From Sulfurovum sp. (GTDB taxonomy: Bacteria > Campylobacterota > Campylobacteria > Campylobacterales > Sulfurovaceae), in contig JALSTF010000126.1 in NCBI GenBank assembly GCA_026983895.1, positions 1 to 12,928 on the forward strand: 12,928 bases of DNA, in the 5' to 3' direction. The notes below the pieces were generated by a model. The model had not been told where the DNA came from. It saw only the letters and a list, made by a program, of their open reading frames with translations, and made no database searches. Each line of letters starts with the position of its first letter. The stretch's first letter is position 1. A program made the position numbers and the translations under genes. Shown here in pieces: positions 5,843 to 11,681 of the stretch.

Positions 5843-6639
5843 ACTGTTTTGAATGCCTTGTCGCGCATACTTCTGGCGGCAGGATTACGCACTTTTTTCA
5901 ATTCCATATCGATATACTCCATCCCCTCCAGCATCTTCAGGCTTGCTACCGTTGAATAACGCATTTTTTCCGCCCGCTGTACATAGATATTAAACCCGTT
6001 CTCGTACAAGCCCAGCCGTACCGCTGCCGCTGTCGAATACGTGGTCAGAAAAGCTTCTTCACTGCATATGGAACGGACATCTCTGAAGTGTTCCCGTGTC
6101 CAGAGCAGCGGATTGTGTGCAGGAGAGAATGCATCCTGATAGACGATATCGAATGTATGGTCAGCGGGTAGTAGGCAGTGGGTAGACTGGCTTGAGAGTA
6201 TCTCTCTGGCATCTCCGATCAGTACCTCTATTTTGAACTGTTCATCTTCATAGTAGAAGTCATTGCTGATCGCTTCGATGATAGGGCTGAGCATATCAAA
6301 TTCTTTAGGGTAATCAAATGCTTTAAGCGATCGTACCAGTACCTCATCAAACTCCGGAGAAACAATGTGTATATGTACCGGAAGCTGATGCTGCTTGACA
6401 TAATAAAGTGTCGCGAAAGTATTGTACCCCAGACCGAAACAGATATCCAGAATGCGCAATGTCTCTTTGTCCTGAAAGTGTGAGAGGGCCGGCTTCACAT
6501 GTTTTTCCAGAGACTCATGCAGTGCACCGTCTTTGGTAGAGTGGTACGGTTCATCGAACTCTTTTGAAAAAAGTGTTTTTGTGCCATCTTCACACATGAC
6601 AAGCTCTTTTTGGGAACGCAGTGATTCGTTATAGTGCAT
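5839..6639 (-). CDS. mnmD: Stand-alone MnmD-type tRNA U34 methyltransferase (MnmC N-domain, DUF752 family)
   Basis: This protein is homologous to the N-terminal methyltransferase domain of E. coli MnmC, which uses S-adenosylmethionine to turn nm5(s2)U34 into mnm5(s2)U34 in tRNA. Visible family motifs are EPYHS (about 30-34), the SAM-binding loop LDICFGLGYN (64-73), GDARE (about 142-146), the catalytic-region motif QDAFSPAHNPLLWT (168-181) and TYSTAAAVRLGLYENGF (about 200-216). The FAD-dependent oxidase domain that forms the second half of enterobacterial MnmC is absent, as in the Aquifex enzyme. I chose the ATG at 6639 (266 residues); the preceding in-frame TTG at 6642 is also possible. Residues 152-158 are encoded by a heptanucleotide repeat (6166-6186) lying in the variable loop before QDAF. 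It works in the same modification pathway as MnmG. Confidence 0.9.
   Translation of the reverse strand: MHYNESLRSQKELVMCEDGTKTLFSKEFDEPYHSTKDGALHESLEKHVKPALSHFQDKETLRILDICFGLGYNTFATLYYVKQHQLPVHIHIVSPEFDEVLVRSLKAFDYPKEFDMLSPIIEAISNDFYYEDEQFKIEVLIGDAREILSSQSTHCLLPADHTFDIVYQDAFSPAHNPLLWTREHFRDVRSICSEEAFLTTYSTAAAVRLGLYENGFNIYVQRAEKMRYSTVASLKMLEGMEYIDMELKKVRNPAARSMRDKAFKTV
6160..6187. repeat. Degenerate heptanucleotide repeats inside mnmD
   Basis: Four 7-bp units read on the plus strand: GTCAGCG, GGTAGTA, GGCAGTG and GGTAGAC. The 25 bases at 6162-6186 match 7516-7540 upstream of luxS at 22 positions, in the same orientation. The most repeat-like 21 bases, 6166-6186, are three units, so they keep the reading frame and encode exactly seven residues (STHCLLP). 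Confidence 0.65.
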
Positions 6640-6652
6640 CAACCCCTAAATC

Positions 6653-6958
6653 CTATAGCCCAATTTCATCAAGTTCCTTGAACTTGAATGCTTCGATGAT
6701 ATCTTCGATCGTCTCTTCTTCCCGGCGTACCAGAACCATCATCCCTTCGTTCATATAGTCCAGATAGTTCTCGAACTTGTTTGAAAGGATGATGAAGTCC
6801 ACCCATTCTCCGCCCAGTTCTTCTATACTGTTGTAAAATGCCAGCGATTTCATCTCACCGGCATCAAAATCTACCAGTGCCCACTTCTTCGCTTCGAGCT
6901 GCGGAACGATCCTGGAGACTTTTCCGTTCTCACTCTCTACAGGGATCCATATCAGCAT
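6653..6958 (-). CDS. NifX/NifB-like small protein (dinitrogenase Fe-Mo cofactor biosynthesis family)
   Basis: This is a 101-residue acidic soluble protein. Its start, WIPVESENGKVSRI (4-17), followed by a beta strand with an aspartate-rich turn (ALVDFDAGE, about 27-35), a GGEWVDFIIL segment (49-58) and a C-terminal EEETIEDIIEAFKFKEL helix, follows the pattern of the NifX/NifB C-terminal domain family (PF02579). That pattern is IPVE-x-DGKVS, then xxxVDVVI, then EEALEAF-x-x-GEL. No nitrogenase genes are nearby, and the glycine-rich GIGP turn common in the family is replaced by LSNKFENY, so metal-cofactor binding cannot be assumed. It starts 1 bp after the luxS stop and lies 13 bp before mnmD, so it is very likely translated from the luxS transcript. 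Family assignment is by motif pattern only; function is unknown. Confidence 0.8.
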   Translation of the reverse strand: MLIWIPVESENGKVSRIVPQLEAKKWALVDFDAGEMKSLAFYNSIEELGGEWVDFIILSNKFENYLDYMNEGMMVLVRREEETIEDIIEAFKFKELDEIGL

Positions 6959-6959
6959 A

Positions 6960-7469
6960 TTAGAGGCCTTTGAGGATTTTCTTACTGAGTTTCAGTTTTT
7001 TATTGTCCATAATGCCGATCCCCCTGTCCAAAACAGTCTGTGCAATCTCTTTCGCCTGCTTGAGAGAATGCATTTTGTAGGTACCGCACTGGTAGATGTT
7101 GAGTTCGGGGATATCTTTCTGAGATTTCACTTTCAACACATCTTTCATAGAGGCTTCCCAGGCTTTGGCTACACGTTTTGGTTTTGGCTTGCCGAGCAGG
7201 GACATATAGAAACCGGTCCGGCATCCCATAGGAGAGATATCGATGATCTCGACTTTTTTTGAATTAAGGTGGTCTCGCATAAATCCGGCAAAGAGGTGCT
7301 CAAGTGTATGGATACCTTTAACGGAAAGTTTCTCCTGGTTCGGTTTGCAGAAACGCAGGTCAAAAACGGTGATGTCATCTCCGCATGGTGTTTTCATTTT
7401 CTTTGCAACACGTACCGCGGGAGCGGTCATCCTCGTATGGTCTACTGTAAAACTGTCTAATAGTGGCAT
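6960..7469 (-). CDS. luxS: S-ribosylhomocysteine lyase LuxS
   Basis: This 169-residue metalloenzyme cleaves S-ribosylhomocysteine to homocysteine and 4,5-dihydroxy-2,3-pentanedione, the autoinducer-2 precursor, as part of the activated methyl cycle. The metal ligands are clear: HTLEH at 54-58 supplies His54 and His58 with catalytic Glu57, and Cys128 in QCGTYKMHS is the third ligand. The other active-site cysteine is Cys83 in MGCRTGFY (82-88), and the N-terminal SFTVDHTRM (6-14) contributes to the substrate site. Length and motifs are normal, so it should be active. The ribosome-binding site AAGGA lies 8 nt upstream of the ATG. It is the first gene of the luxS-nifX-like-mnmD-lipoprotein cluster. 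The methyltransferase MnmD in the same cluster uses SAM, whose by-product feeds this cycle, but that link may be coincidental. The pfs/mtnN gene is not in the window. Confidence 0.97.
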   Translation of the reverse strand: MPLLDSFTVDHTRMTAPAVRVAKKMKTPCGDDITVFDLRFCKPNQEKLSVKGIHTLEHLFAGFMRDHLNSKKVEIIDISPMGCRTGFYMSLLGKPKPKRVAKAWEASMKDVLKVKSQKDIPELNIYQCGTYKMHSLKQAKEIAQTVLDRGIGIMDNKKLKLSKKILKGL

Positions 7470-7495
7470 AATATTTTCCTTATATGATTTTTAGA

Positions 7496-7501
7496 ATTAT
7501 A
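7496..7501 (-). promoter_or_regulatory. -10 box of the luxS promoter
   Basis: The minus strand reads GTTATAATTC with a run of five T (CTTTTTCC) just upstream, the usual epsilonproteobacterial housekeeping pattern. Transcription would begin near 7489, giving a leader of about 20 nt that ends in the luxS ribosome-binding site. The region at -25 to -52 is occupied by the heptanucleotide repeat at 7514-7541. Confidence 0.6.
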
Positions 7502-7513
7502 ACGGAAAAAGCG

Positions 7514-7541
7514 GACAGTGGGTAGTGGGCAGTGGATAGAA
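7514..7541. repeat. Heptanucleotide repeat array at the luxS promoter
   Basis: Four degenerate 7-bp units follow each other on the plus strand: GACAGTG, GGTAGTG, GGCAGTG and GATAGAA. The array covers the position where a -35 element of luxS would be. A near-copy (22 of 25 bases) lies in mnmD at 6162-6186. Such short tandem units can change copy number by slippage. Confidence 0.7.
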
Positions 7542-7595
7542 ATGAAATTTTCCGGTTTTTTTGATGAAAATGCACAATAACAGAACGATAGATAC

Positions 7596-7712
7596 GTTCA
7601 GATTTGGTGCATATTTTGCTTTGGCAAGGGGAGTGACAAAGGAGCTTACTGATAGTAAGTGACTGCAGGAATTCTCCTGCAGTCAAAAGTAAAATATGTG
7701 CCGAAGATGGAC
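7596..7712 (+). repeat. Structured inverted-repeat element between porB and luxS
   Basis: This fills most of the 243-bp gap between porB and luxS. Arms 7603-7622 and 7686-7705 pair along all 20 positions as plus-strand RNA (16 Watson-Crick, 4 G-U). After a tandem G-A mismatch the stem continues with 5 more pairs (7596-7600 with 7708-7712). Inside are two hairpins: 7645-7659 (6-bp stem, GAT loop) and 7660-7685 (11-bp stem, ATTC loop). They abut each other and the outer stem with no unpaired base, while 7623-7644 is single-stranded and purine-rich. No T-tract follows, so it is not a standard intrinsic terminator on either strand. It could be a small mobile repeat (MITE-like), an antisense or structured RNA, or a 3'-end stabiliser of the por mRNA. 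The right end touches the porB stop codon. Confidence 0.6.
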
Positions 7713-8666
7713 TTATATACGTGCTTCTTCGCGTCTTTGCAGGAATTCCCACTTCTCATCAATATCTTTTTGAATACGCTCGATGACATGCTTGTTCTCA
7801 GGTTTGAAAAGGTGTCTGTAACGTCCCTGTGCACCGAGATAATCTTCCACTTTAAGAATATTTTTCGGTCTGTAGAGAATGTTCAGTTCATGCCCGTTGA
7901 TGATCTCATAGATAGGGAACATTAAGGTATCGGTCGCAAGATCTGTGATACCGATCGTATCTTTTGGGTCGAATTTCCACTCTGTTGTACATGCAGAAAC
8001 AGTATTAATGAAACACGGTCCTTCAATCTCAAGTGCTTTTTGGAAACCTTTCGCCATGGACTTCCACTTGTTCGGCGCCAATTGTGCCACATACGGTGCA
8101 CCGTGAGCTGCCATGATCGCTACCATATCTTTTTTCTTCTGTTTCTTACCGTATGAAACTGAGCCTGCCTGGGCAGTTGTTGTATGCGCCCCTACAGGTG
8201 TTGCAGACGATCTCTGTCCGCCGGTATTGGCGTAGTTCTCGTTATCCAGACAGATGTAAGTGAAGTCATGTCCTCTTTCCATTGCCCCGGAAAGCCACTG
8301 GAAACCAATATCGTAAGTAGAACCGTCACCGCCGAATGCTACGAACTTGACTGGAGCATCATTGTCTTTGAGCGTCCCTTTTCTCTTTCTTGCTTTATGC
8401 ATCGCTTCTGCACAGCTTGCCGCGGTTGCAGCATTTTCAAAACCGATATGTATCCAGGAAGTATCCCATGAAGTATAGGGATAAACCGCTGTTGAAACTT
8501 CAAGACAACCGGTATTTGAAGCGATCACAAGGTTGTCATCCGTACTGTTCATCAATTCTCTTACGATCATTGAGTGCGCACATCCCGGGCATAGAAGGTG
8601 AGACCCTTCAAATCTGTCGTTTGTTGTTGAGAACTCTTTTAAGTTCTTGATTGATGTAATTGCCAT
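7713..8666 (-). CDS. porB: Pyruvate:ferredoxin/flavodoxin oxidoreductase, beta subunit
   Basis: This 317-residue subunit binds thiamine diphosphate and one [4Fe-4S] cluster. It reversibly interconverts pyruvate + CoA with acetyl-CoA + CO2 and transfers the electrons to ferredoxin or flavodoxin. The cluster ligands fit Cys26 and Cys29 (LLCPGC), Cys54 and Cys226. The TPP/Mg site is GGDGSTYDIG (112-121) with the second half DNENYANTGGQ (141-151). In a reductive-TCA autotroph it would run in the carboxylating direction (pyruvate synthase). It is the last gene of porGDAB: its ATG is 3 bp after the porA stop, and its GAAGGAG ribosome-binding site lies within the final codons of porA. The stop codon borders the inverted-repeat element at 7596-7712. 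Confidence 0.96.
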   Translation of the reverse strand: MAITSIKNLKEFSTTNDRFEGSHLLCPGCAHSMIVRELMNSTDDNLVIASNTGCLEVSTAVYPYTSWDTSWIHIGFENAATAASCAEAMHKARKRKGTLKDNDAPVKFVAFGGDGSTYDIGFQWLSGAMERGHDFTYICLDNENYANTGGQRSSATPVGAHTTTAQAGSVSYGKKQKKKDMVAIMAAHGAPYVAQLAPNKWKSMAKGFQKALEIEGPCFINTVSACTTEWKFDPKDTIGITDLATDTLMFPIYEIINGHELNILYRPKNILKVEDYLGAQGRYRHLFKPENKHVIERIQKDIDEKWEFLQRREEARI

Positions 8667-8669
8667 CTC

Positions 8670-9911
8670 TTAGCTCCTTCTTGTTTCAAAAAATCCAAGT
8701 TTTGGACCTCTTAGCCCGCTGAACTGTTGGATCGGTGTCGTAATATGTCCAGCATCAGCATGCGCTTTTTGCTCTCTCATGATTCTTTTTGCTTCATCTA
8801 CGGCAAAATCCCTTCCACCGAGACCATAGATATAGTTTGTCATCATCGGTCTTGCCTGCGTAGTGTATGCTGCGGCGGATACTTCATTGAAAAGTGCACC
8901 CATAGCACCGCCTGGAGCAGATTTGTCCAGGCAGGATACAACTTTGAGAGAAGAGGTGTCCAATGTTTCTCTGATCAAGTCATAAGGGAATGGTCTGAAA
9001 CATCTTGGAGAAACGATCCCGACTTTGATCCCCTCTTCTTCTCTTAACTGCTTTGCTGCCAATACGGCAGTCTCTACAGAAGAACCCAGAAGGACCAATG
9101 CCACTTCGGCATCTTCCATCATATAACTCTCTACTCTTTTATATTCTCTGCCGGTCAAGGCTTTAAAGTCGGCAAACACTTCATCGATCACACTGCGTGA
9201 ATCCATCAGTGCTTTGTGCTGCTTCGCTTTGTGCTCGTAATGCCAATCCTCTTCTGTCTGCGCACCATGTGTCACCGGTCTGCTAAAATCGAGCATATCG
9301 TTCACAGGCACATAGTCACCGACAAATTTATAGGCAACCTCATCTTTCAGAGGATAGACATTCTGTGCTTTGTGCGATGTCGTAAAACCATCCTGATGCA
9401 TCATGACCGGAAGTCTTACATCCAGGTGTTCCCCTATCCTGAAAGCACACAGCGCCAGGTCATATGCTTCCTGTGCATCATATGCATCGATCTGTATCCA
9501 TCCGGAATCACGTCCAAGATACATATCGGAATGGTCACCACGTACGTTCAGCGGAGAAGCCAATGCTCTGTTGACCACAGTCAATACAATAGGCAGTCTC
9601 ATACCCGATGCCTGATACAGTACTTCCGTCATCAGGGCAAATCCCTGGGAAGAAGTAGCGGTCGCGACACGGCCGCCTGCCGCTGATGCACCGACACATC
9701 CACTCATAGCACCATGTTCTGATTCCACCATGACAAATTCACCATCCACATAGCCATTGGCTATATATGCACCGTAATTTTCAACAATAGGTGTCGAAGG
9801 GGTGATCGGGTAAGCAGCAACTACATCGATCTGCGCCTGTCTCAATGCCTGGGAGGCGGCATAATTGCCATCCCATACTTCTACTTCATTTAATTCAAAT
9901 TCTTTTGCCAT
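8670..9911 (-). CDS. porA: Pyruvate:ferredoxin/flavodoxin oxidoreductase, alpha subunit
   Basis: This 413-residue catalytic subunit supplies the pyrimidine side of the TPP site and the pyruvate pocket. Motifs are AYPITPSTPI (33-42), VESEHGAMSGCVGASAAGG (62-80), TATSSQGFALMTEVLYQASG (84-103) and NRALASPLNVRGDHSDMYLGRDSGW (114-138). Thr37 and Arg115 look like counterparts of the pyruvate-binding Thr and Arg of characterised enzymes. The NRALASPLN and RDSGW segments favour pyruvate over 2-oxoglutarate as substrate. The C-terminal third is the transketolase-C/domain II region (SPRCFRPFPYD, about 318-328, then LDKSAPGGAMGALFNEV). The start follows an AAAGGA ribosome-binding site overlapping the porD stop. 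Its last three codons double as the ribosome-binding site of porB. Confidence 0.96.
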   Translation of the reverse strand: MAKEFELNEVEVWDGNYAASQALRQAQIDVVAAYPITPSTPIVENYGAYIANGYVDGEFVMVESEHGAMSGCVGASAAGGRVATATSSQGFALMTEVLYQASGMRLPIVLTVVNRALASPLNVRGDHSDMYLGRDSGWIQIDAYDAQEAYDLALCAFRIGEHLDVRLPVMMHQDGFTTSHKAQNVYPLKDEVAYKFVGDYVPVNDMLDFSRPVTHGAQTEEDWHYEHKAKQHKALMDSRSVIDEVFADFKALTGREYKRVESYMMEDAEVALVLLGSSVETAVLAAKQLREEEGIKVGIVSPRCFRPFPYDLIRETLDTSSLKVVSCLDKSAPGGAMGALFNEVSAAAYTTQARPMMTNYIYGLGGRDFAVDEAKRIMREQKAHADAGHITTPIQQFSGLRGPKLGFFETRRS

Positions 9912-9920
9912 ATTAGTCCT

Positions 9921-10373
9921 TTAGTTCTTCTCTTTTTTCTCTTTTTGCGGCCAACCGGCAAGTGCTTCTTCATTGTCTGCTGCTTCGGAATACATAAGAA
10001 GGGATTTTGGATTGGTAGGACATACTTCTACACATACACCGCATCCTTTACAATGGTCATAATCGATACCGAGCATTTGCTTGTCTCTTGAAATGATCGA
10101 CGTATCCGGACACCAGACCCAGCAGTTCTGACAGTCAATACAGATATCTCTGTTGTAAACCGGCTTGATGATCCTCCAGGAAGCTACCGTTGCAGTATAG
10201 GAATTGAAATCCGAATAATCTCTCTCTTCCGCTTTTTTATGGGCAATATCTTCTGCCACACCTTCAAACGAATTAAGGACAACACCTTCTGAAACTTCAT
10301 CCCAGCCTACTTTTTCTTCAGCACCTAATTCTCTGATCCCTCTTTTATCTGTTCCCAATACACCTGTACTCAT
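9921..10373 (-). CDS. porD: Pyruvate:ferredoxin/flavodoxin oxidoreductase, delta subunit (2[4Fe-4S])
   Basis: This 150-residue ferredoxin-like subunit wires the TPP site to the external electron carrier through two [4Fe-4S] clusters. The ligands are clear: CIDCQNCWVWCPD gives Cys78, 81, 84 and 88, and CKGCGVCVEVCPTNP gives Cys108, 111, 114 and 118. Before the ferredoxin fold there is an extension of about 65 residues, ending in SWRIIKPVYN, as in the Helicobacter delta subunit; it probably packs against the other subunits. The C-terminus ends in a lysine-rich KEKKEKN tail. It lies 9 bp after porG and 9 bp before porA. Confidence 0.94.
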   Translation of the reverse strand: MSTGVLGTDKRGIRELGAEEKVGWDEVSEGVVLNSFEGVAEDIAHKKAEERDYSDFNSYTATVASWRIIKPVYNRDICIDCQNCWVWCPDTSIISRDKQMLGIDYDHCKGCGVCVEVCPTNPKSLLMYSEAADNEEALAGWPQKEKKEKN

Positions 10374-10382
10374 ACTCTTCTC

Positions 10383-10946
10383 CTACTTCACTTCGTTATA
10401 TGCTCTGGTAATCGCTTCCATATTGGCATCAATGATCTTTTGCGGAAACTTTGCAAGCACTTTCTTCATATTATCCAAAAAGAAATCCAATGTGTACATT
10501 TTGGAAACTTTCATAAATGCACCCAGAATCGGCGTATTTGGCATCGCTCTGCCAATCGTATCGAGTGAGATCTGCATACAGTCAACCACATAGACTCTGT
10601 CCGCTTTATCCTGCAATGCAGGAATTTGGGAGATCAAATCTTCCTTTGAAAGATGTGTCGTAATGATATATTGTGTTCCGGGTTTGTCATTTTTTGTAAT
10701 ATCATCACTAAATGCCAATGCCGGGTCAATGACAAATACAAAATCAGGAAACATTTTTGTCTCCTGGTTGGTAATAGGTTCATCATCGATCCTGTTATAG
10801 GCATTCATCGCGGCTCCACGCTTTGCAGAACCATAAAGTGCATATGCCTGCACCTGTTTTCCTGTTGTTGCTACCACAGATCCCAAACCTTTTGCACCGG
10901 TTACGGCACCTTGCCCTGCACGTGAGTGCCATCTAATTTCTACCAT
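10383..10946 (-). CDS. porG: Pyruvate:ferredoxin/flavodoxin oxidoreductase, gamma subunit
   Basis: This 187-residue gamma subunit (called PorC in the older Helicobacter literature) belongs to the domain that completes CoA handling in the POR heterotetramer. The N-terminus EIRWHSRAGQGAVTGAKGL (3-21) and the YALYGSAKRGAAMNAYNRI segment (about 35-53) are diagnostic and very close to the epsilonproteobacterial family. It is the first gene of porGDAB, with a strong GAGGAG ribosome-binding site 5 nt before the ATG. The 90 bp upstream separate it from the HAD phosphatase gene, and the operon probably has its own promoter there. Confidence 0.95.
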   Translation of the reverse strand: MVEIRWHSRAGQGAVTGAKGLGSVVATTGKQVQAYALYGSAKRGAAMNAYNRIDDEPITNQETKMFPDFVFVIDPALAFSDDITKNDKPGTQYIITTHLSKEDLISQIPALQDKADRVYVVDCMQISLDTIGRAMPNTPILGAFMKVSKMYTLDFFLDNMKKVLAKFPQKIIDANMEAITRAYNEVK

Positions 10947-10980
10947 ATTTTCTCCTCGATAGTAGTTTCAATAATGAGGT

Positions 10981-11019
10981 ATTGTAATGTCCACACTCTT
11001 AAAGCATGTTGAAATTATA
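10981..11019 (-). promoter_or_regulatory. Possible promoter region of the por operon
   Basis: Two minus-strand hexamers could serve as -10 boxes: TATAAT at 11014-11019 and TACAAT at 10981-10986. The second has TTTAAG upstream, resembling the weak epsilonproteobacterial -35 element, but the spacing is shorter than usual. The evidence does not decide between them. Confidence 0.3.
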
Positions 11020-11038
11020 ATATTTTTAATTTCATGCT
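11003..11038 (-). terminator. AT-rich hairpin at the end of the HAD gene (weak terminator candidate)
   Basis: On the minus strand AGCATG-AAATT pairs with AATTT-CAACATGCT: a 7-bp inner stem (11010-11016 with 11028-11034) and an alternative 6-bp outer stem (11003-11008 with 11033-11038). It begins at the stop codon of the HAD gene. Only TTTAAG follows rather than a long T-tract, so termination would be inefficient. It overlaps a candidate por -10 box. Confidence 0.25.
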
Positions 11039-11681
11039 ATTTCTTTGCTATATAGGTAACGGCATCAAGACTGTTTTCACAGATTTTACCGCTACATTCC
11101 GACAACTGTTCTACAGTGCCATATCCACAGCTTACAGCAACTCCCTTAATATCCGCTGACTTTGCGGAGATCATATCCATGCAGGTGTCGCCTATCATCC
11201 AGGCATCGCCACTGACCCTGGGCAGTTTCAGCAACGCCTTCTGAATAGGTTCGGGATGCGGCTTGGGATGCTCCACATTCTCACGCCCTATCAATACTTC
11301 GAAATCATCCATCAGCCCCATATGCTCCAACAGCTCTATGGAATATTCGGCTGTTTTGGTCGTCACAACGCCGAGAATGGCGAACTCTCTTGCCCTCTCC
11401 ACCGCCTCTTGGGCATCAGGCAGCAGAAAGGTCTTGGCTTTGCTTATCTTCCGGTAATGTTTCTTGTAGGCAGCGACATGGTCCCATATCTCCTCCTCTT
11501 CCACACCGAGTTTGAGGAACATCCAGTCCAAAGGGTGGCCGATCTGCGCTTTGATCGCTTCATTATCGGGCACTTCTTCATGAAAGGTTTTGAATGTAAC
11601 TTCAAAACTCTCCAGTATCGCTTCGGTCGAATCGATCAATGTGCCGTCAAGGTCGAACAGTATAATGGTTTCTTTTTTCAT
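11037..11681 (-). CDS. HAD-superfamily hydrolase, phosphoglycolate phosphatase-like
   Basis: This 214-residue cytoplasmic phosphatase is of the HAD subfamily with an alpha-helical cap after motif I. Motif I is FDLDGTLIDS with nucleophile Asp10 and acid/base Asp12. Motif II is the VTTKT threonine region (about 105-109), motif III the lysine of EHPKPHPEP, and motif IV the MIGDTCMD aspartates (about 162-169). The cap covers roughly residues 17-85. This is the Gph/PpaX type, for which phosphoglycolate is the usual guess, but the substrate cannot be read from sequence. Its ATG directly follows the TAA of the upstream ATPase gene with no gap (TAAATG), so the two are translationally coupled. A functional link to peptide transport is not evident. 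Confidence 0.92.
   Translation of the reverse strand: MKKETIILFDLDGTLIDSTEAILESFEVTFKTFHEEVPDNEAIKAQIGHPLDWMFLKLGVEEEEIWDHVAAYKKHYRKISKAKTFLLPDAQEAVERAREFAILGVVTTKTAEYSIELLEHMGLMDDFEVLIGRENVEHPKPHPEPIQKALLKLPRVSGDAWMIGDTCMDMISAKSADIKGVAVSCGYGTVEQLSECSGKICENSLDAVTYIAKK

Noticed and set aside
7514..7541. CRISPR-like array
   Set aside because: The units are 7 bp, directly adjacent and degenerate, with no spacers; this is a short tandem repeat.
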